From: Chloracidobacterium sp. UBA3360
GTDB lineage: Bacteria > Acidobacteriota > Blastocatellia > Pyrinomonadales > Pyrinomonadaceae
DNA: 64,000 bases
Assembly: GCA_002360555.1 (NCBI GenBank)
Contig: DEQS01000089.1
Coordinates: 6,892 to 70,891 of the forward strand
Direction of reading: 5' to 3'
In this document: in pieces, positions 50,247 through 59,501 of the stretch
Position numbering within the stretch: the first letter of the stretch is position 1
Layout of the letters: each line of letters begins with the position of its first letter
Notes under the pieces: generated by a model
Database searches by the model: none
What the model was told of the DNA's origin: nothing
The model's input: only the letters and a program-made list of their open reading frames with translations
Translations under genes and position numbers: made by a program

Positions 50247-51632
50247 ATGCAGTTCAAGCAATTTTATTTGGGTTGTCTATCACACGCTTCGTATTATATT
50301 GGCTCTGACGGCGATGCGGCGATCATAGATCCGCAGCGGGATGTCCAGCAATATCTTGACGAGGCAGCCGCGCACGGCCAGCGGATCAAGTATATTATCG
50401 AGACGCATTCGCATGCCGATTTTGTCAGCGGGCATGTCGAGCTTGCCGCCAAGACCGGTGCAGAGATCATCTACGGCCAGCGGGCGAATACGAAATTTCC
50501 TACCCACAAAGTAAATGACGGAGATGAACTGACCGTCGGCAAGATCAAGCTCACATTTCTCGAAACGCCCGGCCACACGCCCGAGGGCATCACGATCATC
50601 GCCAAAGATACAGCAGACGATGCTGCACCGCTAAAGATGTTCACTGGTGACACGCTCTTTATCGGCGACGTAGGTCGGCCAGATCTGATCGGCTCGGTTG
50701 GATTTTCGGCAGCCGAGATGGGCGGCATGCTATATGATTCGCTTCACAACAGCATCCTTGCGTATCCGGACGAGACTGAGGTTTATCCGGCGCACGGGGC
50801 GGGTTCGCTTTGCGGCAAATCACTGTCAAAAGAGACTTGGTCAACGCTGGGCGAACAGCGCAGATTTAACTATGCGCTCCAGCCGATGTCGAAAGAGGAC
50901 TTTGTAAAGATCGTGGCGAGCGACCAGCCTGAGGTGCCCGCTTATTTTCCTAAAAGTGCGGCAAAAAACCTTGAAGGCTCAGCTCCGCTGACTGAGATCG
51001 TAAGGCCGCATGAGCTTTCGACTGATGAGATCCTAAACTTTGACGGTGTTGTGATCGACGTCCGTAAGAATTTTGAATACGGTGGCGGCCATATCCCAAA
51101 CTCAATAAATATTGGCCTCGGCGGGCAATTTGCTTCGTGGGCCGGAACGCTCATTCCCATCGGGACGCAGATCGCAATTGTTGCCCAGACTCAGGAACAG
51201 ATCGACGAAGCCGTCATGCGGCTCGCCCGAGTTGGCCACGAAACTGTCAGCGGCTCGATCCTGATCGACAATTACACCGGTGAGAAAAAAATGATCGAAC
51301 AGGTATCGGTCGAGGCGGTGGCCGGGCTGACCCAGACCGAGAAATATCTGCAGTTTGTTGATGTACGGAGACCGGGCGAATACGACGCCGGCCACGCGAC
51401 GCGCACTTGGAATGCTCCGCTCGACAAACTCGCAAATTTGGTCGATAAACTCGACCCGGCGACGCCCGTTTATGTGATCTGCCAGGGCGGCTATCGTTCG
51501 AGCATCGGCACCAGCATTTTTGAGAACGCCGGTTTCCGAACCGTGTTTAACGTTACCGGCGGCACCGCCGCGTGGTTCGAAGCAGGGCTCGAAACCGAAG
51601 CAACCGCTACGGCGTGTTCCGTCGCGACATAG
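50247..51632 (+). CDS. ETHE1-like persulfide dioxygenase fused to two rhodanese domains
   Basis: About 461 residues from the ATG at 50247, with AGGAG ten bases upstream. The metallo-hydrolase domain (about 1-245) has the ETHE1 iron site: ETHSHADFVSGHVELA, ETPGHTPEGITII and FTGDTLFIGDVGRPDL. ETHE1 oxidises glutathione persulfide to sulfite. The first rhodanese domain (about 260-350) has VVIDVRKNFEYGGGHI but no Cys in its loop (AIVAQTQEQ), so it is inactive. The second (about 365-450) is active: YVICQGGYRSSIGTSIFE (CQGGYR loop). The fusion couples persulfide oxidation to sulfur transfer. The next gene starts 10 bases later. Confidence 0.94.
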   Translation: MQFKQFYLGCLSHASYYIGSDGDAAIIDPQRDVQQYLDEAAAHGQRIKYIIETHSHADFVSGHVELAAKTGAEIIYGQRANTKFPTHKVNDGDELTVGKIKLTFLETPGHTPEGITIIAKDTADDAAPLKMFTGDTLFIGDVGRPDLIGSVGFSAAEMGGMLYDSLHNSILAYPDETEVYPAHGAGSLCGKSLSKETWSTLGEQRRFNYALQPMSKEDFVKIVASDQPEVPAYFPKSAAKNLEGSAPLTEIVRPHELSTDEILNFDGVVIDVRKNFEYGGGHIPNSINIGLGGQFASWAGTLIPIGTQIAIVAQTQEQIDEAVMRLARVGHETVSGSILIDNYTGEKKMIEQVSVEAVAGLTQTEKYLQFVDVRRPGEYDAGHATRTWNAPLDKLANLVDKLDPATPVYVICQGGYRSSIGTSIFENAGFRTVFNVTGGTAAWFEAGLETEATATACSVAT

Positions 51633-51642
51633 GAGTACAAAA

Positions 51643-52086
51643 ATGAAATTTCTGTTAGTTATTACATCCGCACTAGTTCTCTTTGTCGGGTGTCAAAATG
51701 TGGCGACGAAAAATACAGATTCGGGCGTTGCAAATGTCCCGACTGACATCAAGGAAGTTTCGCCGGCAGAGGCGCAGGCTGCCGTTTCTAAAGCTTATTC
51801 GCAGTTTATCGACGTTCGCACCGCTGAGGAATATGCCGGCGGGCATGCTGCACGAGCCGTAAATGTCCCGCTCGACACTATCTCTTCAAAACTCGACACG
51901 CTCGAGAAAAATGAGCCGGTCTATCTGATCTGCCAGACGGGCAATCGTTCGAAAAAGGCTGCCGCCATTCTCAAGGAATCCGGATTTAATAACGTTTTGA
52001 ACGTGACGGGCGGCACTGTCGCGTGGCAAGCTGCCGGATTGCCGATGGAGACAAAATCTCCGCACGGTGCCCCACCCGCGAAATAG
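51643..52086 (+). CDS. Rhodanese lipoprotein
   Basis: A 147-residue lipoprotein. The ATG at 51643 has AGGAG seven bases upstream and yields KFLLVITSALVLFVGC, with a lipobox ending at Cys17. After an Asn/Thr/Ser linker, the rhodanese domain (about 40-135) has QFIDVRTAEEYAGGHAARAV and the active loop YLICQTGNRSKKAAAILKES (CQTGNR). Anchoring at the periplasmic face places sulfur transfer outside the cytoplasm, complementing the cytoplasmic ETHE1-rhodanese. Its stop lies 12 bases before the next methyltransferase. Confidence 0.92.
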   Translation: MKFLLVITSALVLFVGCQNVATKNTDSGVANVPTDIKEVSPAEAQAAVSKAYSQFIDVRTAEEYAGGHAARAVNVPLDTISSKLDTLEKNEPVYLICQTGNRSKKAAAILKESGFNNVLNVTGGTVAWQAAGLPMETKSPHGAPPAK

Positions 52087-52098
52087 GGATGCATCGCA

Positions 52099-52716
52099 AT
52101 GGAAAAGAAAGAGCATTGGGAAAATGTATACGCGACCAAATCTCAAGATCAGATGAGCTGGTACCGCGATCATCTCGATAATTCGCTAGAGCTGATCCTG
52201 CAGACAGGCGTCGAGAAAGATGCGGCGATCATAGATGTCGGCGGCGGCAGTTCGACGCTGGTTGACGATTTGCTTGACAGAGACTTTAGCGATGTTTCTG
52301 TCCTCGATATATCCGGGACAGCAATTACGAAAAGCAAGCAACGTCTCGGGTCGTCTTCGCAAATGGTCAATTGGATCGTAGGCGATATTACCGAGGTCGA
52401 TCTGCCTGATGGTCGCTTCGACGTTTGGCACGACCGGGCGGTGTTTCATTTCCTGACCTACGCCGCAGATCGCCGAAAGTACGTCGATCTGGTCTTGAGT
52501 TCGTTAAAACCGGGCGGGCATCTCATCGTCGCTGCATTTGGGCTCGAAGGGCCGCAAAAGTGCAGTGGTTTGGATGTCGTCCAATACAGCCCCGAGACGA
52601 TGCAAGGCGAATTTGGCGGGCAATTTGCACTCGTCGCGAGTCTCGATGAAACCCACAACACGCCATTCGGTACGACGCAGGAATTTATTTATTGCTATTT
52701 CAAGAAGGTTTTATGA
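52099..52716 (+). CDS. Class I SAM-dependent methyltransferase in the sulfur operon
   Basis: A 205-residue methyltransferase with the start KEHWENVYATKSQDQMSWY. It has motif I AAIIDVGGGSSTLVDDLLDR (about 43-62), the acidic VLDISGTAITKSKQRL and the post-motif FDVWHDRAVFHFLTYAADR. KPGGHLIVAAFGLEGPQKCS contains a Cys. The HDRAVFHFLT pattern is common in small-thiol or TPMT-related methyltransferases of this length. With a gamma-lyase overlapping it by four bases, a role in methylating a sulfur compound is plausible. The substrate is unknown. Confidence 0.87.
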   Translation: MEKKEHWENVYATKSQDQMSWYRDHLDNSLELILQTGVEKDAAIIDVGGGSSTLVDDLLDRDFSDVSVLDISGTAITKSKQRLGSSSQMVNWIVGDITEVDLPDGRFDVWHDRAVFHFLTYAADRRKYVDLVLSSLKPGGHLIVAAFGLEGPQKCSGLDVVQYSPETMQGEFGGQFALVASLDETHNTPFGTTQEFIYCYFKKVL

Positions 52717-53918
52717 GCGGCAAATTTGATCCAAGCAACGCGATCCAAGATTTTTTGGTTTTTGGTGAATTCGGCGATGTAAATCCGTCGATCACAGACT
52801 CCTCGACGTTTACTTTTATGAGCCCTGATCGGATGGAGGAGCTTTTCGATCATGAGATCGAGGGCTGCTTTTTATATTCGCGGCACTGGAATCCGACGAA
52901 TAAATTTCTTTCGGACGCTCTCGCGCGAATGGAAGACAGCGAATCGGCACAAGCAAAAGCCTCCGGTATGGCGGCTATTTCGTCAACCATCGTTCAACTG
53001 TGCGACAGCGGTGACGAGATCATCTCTTCGCGCACGATCTACGGCGGAACCTACGCGTTATTTAAAAACTTTCTTCCCAGATTTGGTATTACGACGCGTT
53101 TCACTGACCTCGCTGATCTGGAAAAGGTCCGCGCGCTAATCAGTGACAACACCCGCGTGATCTACTGCGAATCGATGAGTAATCCGCTACTCGAAGTCGC
53201 CGACCTTCCTGCCCTCGCTGCTCTTTGTAAGGAACGAGGTATCAAGCTCGTTGTTGATAATACGTTTAGCCCAATGATCCTGTCACCGATCAGGCTGGGA
53301 GCGGACATAGTCGTTCACAGTCTGACAAAATATATCAACGGCACGAGCGATTGCGTCGCAGGTGCGGTCTGCGCAAGCGACGAATTTATTCACAAACTAA
53401 CTGATATCAACTCCGGTGCGTCGATGCTGCTCGGAGCGGTTCTCGACAGCACTCGTGCCGCGAGTATTCTCAAAAATCTGCATTCATTGCATTTAAGAAT
53501 GCGGCAGCATAGTGAGAACGCGATGTTTCTCGCGGAAAAACTTCGTGAGCTCGGTCTCCGCGTCTATTATCCCGGGTTGCCCGATCACCCGCAGCACGAA
53601 CTGCTCACACGGCTGATGAATCCCGGCTACGGTTATGGCGGAATGTTGGCGGTAGATATCGGAACATTGAAAGACGCAAATCAGCTAATGACTCGGATGC
53701 AGCAGGAAAAGGTGGGCTATCTGGCGGTGAGCCTTGGCTATTTCAAGACTCTTTTCAGTGCACCCGGCCACAGCACGTCATCGGAGATACCTCTCGATGA
53801 GCGTCAGGAAATGGGACTTAGTGAGGGACTGGTTCGGTTTTCAGTCGGGCTCGACAACGACATCGAGCTCTCATTTGAGCGGATCAAGCGATGCCTCGCG
53901 GATGTCGGCGTGATCTAA
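52713..53918 (+). CDS. Cys/Met metabolism PLP enzyme (possible methionine gamma-lyase)
   Basis: About 401 residues from the ATG at 52713, which overlaps the methyltransferase TGA as ATGA. The family features are YSRHWNPTNKFLSDALARME, KASGMAAISSTIVQLCDSGD, YCESMSNPLLEVADLPALA, VVDNTFSPMILSPIRLGAD, and the PLP lysine in HSLTKYINGTSDCVAGAV. It belongs to the same superfamily as the 27435 gene but to a clearly different subgroup. A methionine gamma-lyase would make methanethiol, ammonia and 2-oxobutyrate; cystathionine gamma-lyase would make H2S. Its place as the last gene of the rhodanese operon favours a sulfide/thiol-releasing activity. Confidence 0.85.
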   Translation: MSGKFDPSNAIQDFLVFGEFGDVNPSITDSSTFTFMSPDRMEELFDHEIEGCFLYSRHWNPTNKFLSDALARMEDSESAQAKASGMAAISSTIVQLCDSGDEIISSRTIYGGTYALFKNFLPRFGITTRFTDLADLEKVRALISDNTRVIYCESMSNPLLEVADLPALAALCKERGIKLVVDNTFSPMILSPIRLGADIVVHSLTKYINGTSDCVAGAVCASDEFIHKLTDINSGASMLLGAVLDSTRAASILKNLHSLHLRMRQHSENAMFLAEKLRELGLRVYYPGLPDHPQHELLTRLMNPGYGYGGMLAVDIGTLKDANQLMTRMQQEKVGYLAVSLGYFKTLFSAPGHSTSSEIPLDERQEMGLSEGLVRFSVGLDNDIELSFERIKRCLADVGVI

Positions 53919-54013
53919 ACAACTAACTTCATTAAATTCATGCTGGTTTTGCAATGTCCTGTCTTTCGGCGGCTTCGAAACTGATGTAAAATTGCGTTTT
54001 GAAAACAACAGAT

Positions 54014-55417
54014 ATGTCAGAAGAAACAGAAGCAGTAAAAACGCGGATCGAGACCGATTCGATGGGGCCGATCGACGTGCCGGTGACGGCGTATTGGGGT
54101 GCACAGACACAGCGCTCGCTCCACCATTTTAATATCGGTTTCGATGTTATGCCGCGTGAGGTCATACGCGCGCTTGGGATATTGAAAAAGGCGGCTGCGA
54201 TAGTCAATTACGATCTCGGCAAGCTCGAAAAGAGCAAGCTCGATCTCATCGTGCAGGCGGCCGATGAGGTTATCGAGGGCATGCTCGACGCGCATTTTCC
54301 GCTGCGTGTGTGGCAGACCGGTTCGGGTACGCAGACGAACATGAACGCCAACGAGGTCATCTCAAACCGTGCGATCGAGATCGCCGGCGGCGAGATGGGG
54401 TCGAAAACGCCTGTGCATCCGAACGACGACGTTAATAAATCGCAATCGTCGAACGACACCTTTCCGACGGCAATGTACATTGCGGCGGCTGAGCGGATGA
54501 CAGCGTTGATCCCTGAGGTTCAAAAAGTACGCGACGCGATCGACGCCAAAGCCCAAGAATACAAAGATGTCGTAAAGATCGGCCGCACGCATCTACAGGA
54601 CGCGACACCGATGACGGTCGGACAGGAATTTGGCGGCTGGGCAACGCTTGTCGAACGTGACATCGAGCGGCTGCGGCTCGTAATGCCGGGGCTGTTTGAC
54701 CTTGCGATCGGCGGGACGGCCGTCGGCACGGGCTTGAACGCACATCCCGAATTTGCCCAGCGTGCGGCGAATAAGATCGCCGAGCTTACCGGATTGCCGT
54801 TCAAATCACACCCCGACAAATTCGCCGCTCTGTCGGCGCACGACGAAGTCGTTTTCGCATCCGGCGGCCTAAAAACTCTCGCCGGTTCGCTGATGAAGAT
54901 AGCGAACGACATCCGCTGGCTGGCGTCCGGCCCACGTTGCGGCGTCGGGGAAATAAGCTTACCGGAAAACGAACCGGGAAGTTCGATCATGCCGGGCAAG
55001 GTCAATCCGACGCAGTCGGAAGCAATGACAATGGTTGCCGTCCAGGTTTTTGGCAACGACGCGGCGATCGGTTTCGCCGGTTCGCAGGGTAATTTTGAAC
55101 TCAATGTTTTCAAGCCCGTGATGATCCACAATTTTCTGCATTCCGTGCGGCTGATCCACGATGCGTGTCACGGATTTGTCGATTATTGCATCTCGGGCAT
55201 CGAGCTAAACCGCGACCAGATCGATCATTATTTGCGAAATTCGCTCATGCTAGTCACCGCGCTCAATCAGCACATCGGCTACGACAACGCCGCCAAGATC
55301 GCGAAAAATGCTCACAAGAAAGGCATAAGCTTAAAAGAATCAGCAGTCCAACTTGAGCTTTTGACGGCCGAGAAATTTGACGAGCTGGTTATCGCAGAGG
55401 ATATGACACACCCCTGA
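54014..55417 (+). CDS. fumC: Fumarate hydratase, class II
   Basis: Converts fumarate to L-malate in the citric acid cycle. 467 residues from the ATG at 54014; a TTG at 53999 is weaker. Class II features: [38 protein letters not shown] (about 95-113), [39 protein letters not shown], the catalytic loop [19 protein letters not shown] (about 315-333), and [13 protein letters not shown]. These separate it from aspartase. It has its own leader after the sulfur operon, which ends 95 bases before. Confidence 0.97.
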   Translation: MSEETEAVKTRIETDSMGPIDVPVTAYWGAQTQRSLHHFNIGFDVMPREVIRALGILKKAAAIVNYDLGKLEKSKLDLIVQAADEVIEGMLDAHFPLRVWQTGSGTQTNMNANEVISNRAIEIAGGEMGSKTPVHPNDDVNKSQSSNDTFPTAMYIAAAERMTALIPEVQKVRDAIDAKAQEYKDVVKIGRTHLQDATPMTVGQEFGGWATLVERDIERLRLVMPGLFDLAIGGTAVGTGLNAHPEFAQRAANKIAELTGLPFKSHPDKFAALSAHDEVVFASGGLKTLAGSLMKIANDIRWLASGPRCGVGEISLPENEPGSSIMPGKVNPTQSEAMTMVAVQVFGNDAAIGFAGSQGNFELNVFKPVMIHNFLHSVRLIHDACHGFVDYCISGIELNRDQIDHYLRNSLMLVTALNQHIGYDNAAKIAKNAHKKGISLKESAVQLELLTAEKFDELVIAEDMTHP

Positions 55418-55450
55418 TAGTGAATAGTTGATAGTGAATAGTGAATCGTG
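55418..55450. repeat. Half-repeat of the GTGAATAGT type
   Basis: Three GTGAATAGTTGATA-like units follow the fumC stop codon. They share words with the element inserted in the GH57 gene at 22485-22557. Only one orientation is present. Confidence 0.55.
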
Positions 55451-55501
55451 AGAAGAGATAAGGTTACGGAGCCCGATCTTTCTCTTGGCTATTTGGCGGA
55501 T

Positions 55502-55948
55502 TTAGAAAGTCACGGTATCAGCCGGGCGGTAGTAAAACAGAAAATAGACGAGAGCTATCACTACGGCGGCGATGCCGAGGCCGATAAGGCCGACGGTGAA
55601 GAGAAATGTTTTGGCGCAGCCGCGTTTTTTGGGCTTTACGGGGGCGGCTTTTACTTTGGCGGTAGCCGGCGGTAAGCCTTCGGTCTCGACGGTTTTTGCC
55701 TCATGAAAATCGGGTTCGGCGGGTAAACCTTCGGTCTCGATCGTCTTCGCTTGATGAATATCAGGTTCCGGTTGTAGCCCCTCGGTCTCAAGGGTTGTTG
55801 CTTGATGAAAGCCGGGTGCGGTGGTAGATTCGTCAGCGGGAACGGTCGCGTGTATACCGGCGGGCGTGTGCCCCTCGGTCGAGCGAAATATCGGTTCCGG
55901 CATCGTCCAAGTCTCGGGGCTTTCAGGTTGTTTCTGTTCGTCGCTCAT
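55502..55948 (-). CDS. Single-pass membrane protein with three 17-residue repeats
   Basis: A 148-residue protein that I do not recognise. Residues 1-44 are acidic and Pro/Thr-rich. Residues 45-95 are three exact 17-residue units with the consensus P-D-F-H-x-A-K-T-x-E-T-E-G-L-P-x-E (DNA 55664-55816). A basic KPKKRG patch (about 105-110) and one membrane helix (about 114-138) follow, with a short outside tail. The layout (cytosolic repeats, basic patch, helix near the C-terminus) suggests a tail-anchored or single-pass protein facing the cytoplasm. The TxETEG centre resembles Thr-phosphorylation/FHA-type motifs, which is speculation. Confidence 0.8.
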   Translation of the reverse strand: MSDEQKQPESPETWTMPEPIFRSTEGHTPAGIHATVPADESTTAPGFHQATTLETEGLQPEPDIHQAKTIETEGLPAEPDFHEAKTVETEGLPPATAKVKAAPVKPKKRGCAKTFLFTVGLIGLGIAAVVIALVYFLFYYRPADTVTF

Positions 55949-56000
55949 CGGCGGTCAAGTTGCGTTATAAGATAATACACACTCGCCCAATTTCGCAAGA

Positions 56001-57368
56001 CTATGCCTGAATATCTAGCAAGTCAGACCGCGTAATGATCGCGGTGATGCGTTTGAAATCTTCGATCAGCACTGCAGGGTTACGCTGCAATTTCGATTTG
56101 ATCTCGTCAAAACTTGCGTCAACGTCGAGCACCGGAAAGCTCTTGTCCATCACTTCGCTAACCTTTGAATTGAGCAGATCGCGATTCGCCAGCAGCTTGG
56201 TCAATACGCCGCTTTCGCGCAAAGACCCGACGGAGCGGTGATCTTCAATAACCGGCAACTGCGTAATACCGCTCTCGTTCATTTTTGCCAGAGCATCGCT
56301 AACGAGATCGTCCGGGCCGACAAATATCAGCTCACCGGGCGATGTGCCGTTCTTGGTCTCGGCGATAAGACCGGCGGTGATGCGCTGGGGTTCGAGCAAT
56401 AGTTTTTCCTTCATCCACTCGTCCGAGTGGAATTTACTGAGGTAATGTTCACCCGTGTCGCAGACAATAAATACGATCAGTCCCGTTTCGTCGAGATCTT
56501 TCGCGACCTTCAGTGCCGCGGCAAAATTGGTCCCGGTCGAGCCGCCGCAAAATATACCCTCGCGACGCGACAGCAGACGGGCAAAGTCAAACGAATCACG
56601 GTCCGTGACATTGATGATCTCATCGACGATCTTCATGTCCGCATTGCCGACCGGCAGGGATTGGCCAATTCCCTCAACAAGATATGGCGTCGCTTCGGGG
56701 ACGTGGCCTGATTCTTTGTAAGTCTTAAAGATCGAGCCATACGGGTCGGCACCGACGATCTTTATGTTGGGGTTCATCTCTTTCAGGTATCGTCCGGTTC
56801 CGCTGATCGTGCCGCCGGTGCCGATGCCTGCAACAAAATGTGTGACTTTGCCGTCAGTGTCGTTCCAAACCTCGGGGCCCGTCGTCCGGTAATGTGCCAG
56901 CGGATTTGCCGGGTGACTGTACTGATCGGGGTAGAACGAATTTGGCGTCTCTCGATGGATGCGGGCCGCAGTTTCGTGATAATGGTCGGGCGTCCCAAGT
57001 TTTGCCGCCGCCGGAACGACGACCACGTCAGCTCCCATGCTCTTAAGATAACGGACCTTTTCGACCGAAACTTTGTCGGTCAAAACAAAGATACATTTAT
57101 ATCCACGCACCGCCGCGACCAGAGCGAGTCCGATACCTGTATTGCCGCTTGTCGCTTCGATTATCGTGCCGCCTTTTTTGAGGACGCCCTCTTTCTCGGC
57201 CCAGTCGATCATTGAGATGCCGATGCGGTCCTTGACCGAATAACCGGGGTTGAGGCTCTCCATCTTGGCCAAGATCGTGGCTTTTATTTTGTGTTGGCGG
57301 GTGATGTGGTTGATCCGGACGAGCGGCGTATTGCCGATAAGCCCGAGAATGTCGTTGTAAAGTTTCAT
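56001..57368 (-). CDS. Cystathionine beta-synthase with C-terminal CBS domain pair
   Basis: Condenses serine and homocysteine to cystathionine, and can release H2S from cysteine. At 455 residues it has the PLP part (about 1-320) and a CBS/Bateman pair (about 335-455). The PLP lysine is in [20 protein letters not shown] (about 42-61), the phosphate loop is [19 protein letters not shown], the homocysteine-site segment is [20 protein letters not shown], and [20 protein letters not shown] follows. The CBS domains ([32 protein letters not shown]) probably bind an adenosine ligand. It fits with the Cys/Met gamma enzymes nearby. O-acetylserine sulfhydrylase activity is the alternative. Confidence 0.93.
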   Translation of the reverse strand: MKLYNDILGLIGNTPLVRINHITRQHKIKATILAKMESLNPGYSVKDRIGISMIDWAEKEGVLKKGGTIIEATSGNTGIGLALVAAVRGYKCIFVLTDKVSVEKVRYLKSMGADVVVVPAAAKLGTPDHYHETAARIHRETPNSFYPDQYSHPANPLAHYRTTGPEVWNDTDGKVTHFVAGIGTGGTISGTGRYLKEMNPNIKIVGADPYGSIFKTYKESGHVPEATPYLVEGIGQSLPVGNADMKIVDEIINVTDRDSFDFARLLSRREGIFCGGSTGTNFAAALKVAKDLDETGLIVFIVCDTGEHYLSKFHSDEWMKEKLLLEPQRITAGLIAETKNGTSPGELIFVGPDDLVSDALAKMNESGITQLPVIEDHRSVGSLRESGVLTKLLANRDLLNSKVSEVMDKSFPVLDVDASFDEIKSKLQRNPAVLIEDFKRITAIITRSDLLDIQA

Positions 57369-57505
57369 CGCTAAAAGATCTCGTTATGGGTACATAACGA
57401 GTTTAAGCGTAAAGAGGTTTTGAGGCAAGAATCGGGTATTTATCTTGGCACTCTGCTAGACATTAGTTATGGGATCACCGTCAGCGGTAAAGGTTCAGTT
57501 TTTTG

Positions 57506-59410
57506 CTAATTGGCGTGTGGTATTGACGCCTGATCAGAGAGGACTCGCGGGTTGATCGAGGCACGTAGGGCGTTAAGAACGGCGAGTACATCAATGACTT
57601 CTTGGGTAATAGCTCCGGCGACCGGCGGTAGATAGCCTAATGCGGCGGCGGTAACTCCGATCAGGCTCAATCCCACTCCACCTACGGCCGTTTGTAGGGC
57701 GATCGAACGCATTCGCCGTCCGATGTGAAGCATTTCATCGACCCGTTCCAATGAACTTTCCAGTATGACCGCACCGGCTGCCTCCGCAGTAACGTCACTC
57801 CCTTGGCCAAATGCGATGCCGACGGTTGCTGCCGTTAACGCTGGTGCGTCATTTATACCATCGCCCATGAAAACAGTATTGGCGAGTTTTGTCTCTTTTC
57901 GTACTAGTTCCAGTTTCTGCTCAGGGCTCTGCCCGGCGTGCACTTCGGTTATGCCGACGCGTTCGGCGAGATAGCCGACCTCACTTTCGCGGTCGCCTGA
58001 AACCAGCAGTATCCGGTCAAACCCGTGTTTCGGCCCGAGATGACGAACGAACGACCTGCCTTCGGGCCGCGGTTCGTCACGGAACCTAAATGTTGCAGCG
58101 TACCGGTCATCTATAAGGACGATGCACTCCAAGCCGCCCGTAATAGGCGGAAGCGACCCGGCTTCCTGCGGGGAAAGAAGCCCAAATTTCTTACGACTTG
58201 TCACGCGGACCGTTCGTCCGCCTATAACCCCGTAGAGTCCGGCACCGGGCGTCTCGCTGACCTCAGCCGCTTCGTCCAGTGTGAGGTTAGCTTCTTTTGC
58301 GGCACCTATTATCGCTCCGGCGAGCGGATGCCGTGAATACCGCTCAAGACTCGCGACGGCGGCGAGAGTTTCGTCGGAGCTCACCCCGTCGGCGGATAGG
58401 ATCTCTGACAGCTTTGGTTCGCCATAGGTCAGCGTGCCTGTCTTATCAAATATGGCGACACGACAGGTATCGATCTTTTCCAAAACGGCAGGGTCCTTAA
58501 TGATTATGCCGCGTCGTGCGGCCAAGTTAACTGAGCCGATTATTGCGACGGGGATACCGATTATCAACGGGCACGGGGTTGCGACGACGAGAACGGCTAG
58601 AAATCGTGAGGCGTCGCCGCCAAGTACCCACGCGGCAAGAGCGATAATGACCGCAGTCGGTGCATATATCGCTCCGATCTGGTCACCCAGCCGCCTTAGC
58701 TCAGGCCGCCCCTCTTCTGACTCGCGCATTACCTCCATGATCTTGGCGTAACGCGAATCCGTCGCAACTCTTTCCGCACGGATCGTCAGGGCACCTTCGC
58801 CATTGATAGCCCCGGAAAGCACTGCGGAGCCAATGACCTTTGGCAACAGGAAAGGTTCGCCTGTGAGGTACGACTCATTCATCGTACTGTGACCCTCCAC
58901 GACTGTGCCGTCTGAAGGGCATGTTTCGTGTGGGAAAACGATAACCTCGTCCCCGATCGCCACGTCGGCCAGCGGAATGTCCTTGACCGACGCCCCAACT
59001 TTTTTGTGAGCCAAAGAAGGCAGCCGCTTTGCCAACGCATCCAGGGCAAACGACGCCCTGCGAACAGCGTAGGCTTCTAGTGCCTGGCCGCTCGCAAGCA
59101 TCAGGACGACAATCGTGCCGGCGAGGTATTCTCCAAGCAATACGGCGGTGACGATCGAAATAACGGCGAGTAGGTTGGAACTGAATTCGAGTTTAAAGGT
59201 TTTTGTGATCAGACCGATCGTCAGCGGTGCTCCGCAGATCAGAGCGACCAGCAGAGGCAATTCCTGCATGGGCAGCCCAAAGAGCGTACCGACCGGAAAC
59301 ACGGCGAAACGCAACACTAGATGAACGGCGATCCCTGTTAGCGCGAGCGCCGCGATAACGACCTCTTTTGTCTTGAGTGCTGAGCCCAAGTTCGACGTTG
59401 GTTTTTCCAT
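57506..59410 (-). CDS. P1B-type metal-transporting ATPase without an N-terminal metal domain
   Basis: About 634 residues from the ATG at 59410; a TTG at 59431 is weaker. It drives a metal cation out of the cytoplasm. Visible motifs: A-domain TGEP (NESYLTGEPFLLPK), the membrane motif VVATPCPLIIGIPVA, phosphorylation site DKTGTLTYGEP, SRHPLAGAIIGAA and MGDGINDAPAL. The ion site is TPCPL, not the CPC or SPC of well-studied groups, so cargo cannot be assigned. There is no His-rich or CxxC N-terminal domain. It lies 91 bases downstream of the DUF2231-like membrane gene on the same strand. Confidence 0.92.
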   Translation of the reverse strand: MEKPTSNLGSALKTKEVVIAALALTGIAVHLVLRFAVFPVGTLFGLPMQELPLLVALICGAPLTIGLITKTFKLEFSSNLLAVISIVTAVLLGEYLAGTIVVLMLASGQALEAYAVRRASFALDALAKRLPSLAHKKVGASVKDIPLADVAIGDEVIVFPHETCPSDGTVVEGHSTMNESYLTGEPFLLPKVIGSAVLSGAINGEGALTIRAERVATDSRYAKIMEVMRESEEGRPELRRLGDQIGAIYAPTAVIIALAAWVLGGDASRFLAVLVVATPCPLIIGIPVAIIGSVNLAARRGIIIKDPAVLEKIDTCRVAIFDKTGTLTYGEPKLSEILSADGVSSDETLAAVASLERYSRHPLAGAIIGAAKEANLTLDEAAEVSETPGAGLYGVIGGRTVRVTSRKKFGLLSPQEAGSLPPITGGLECIVLIDDRYAATFRFRDEPRPEGRSFVRHLGPKHGFDRILLVSGDRESEVGYLAERVGITEVHAGQSPEQKLELVRKETKLANTVFMGDGINDAPALTAATVGIAFGQGSDVTAEAAGAVILESSLERVDEMLHIGRRMRSIALQTAVGGVGLSLIGVTAAALGYLPPVAGAITQEVIDVLAVLNALRASINPRVLSDQASIPHAN

Positions 59411-59501
59411 AGGTTCCAACTGCTTCGACAATATTGCTGATCGGAAACCCCGGAAGCAGGTTTTAAAATCGCCTAGTTACTGGTAGGCCAGTCTGGTCTA
59501 A

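Noticed and set aside
54014..55417. fumC considered as aspartate ammonia-lyase
   Set aside because: The [16 protein letters not shown] loop and [14 protein letters not shown] segment match class II fumarase over the aspartase versions that I know.
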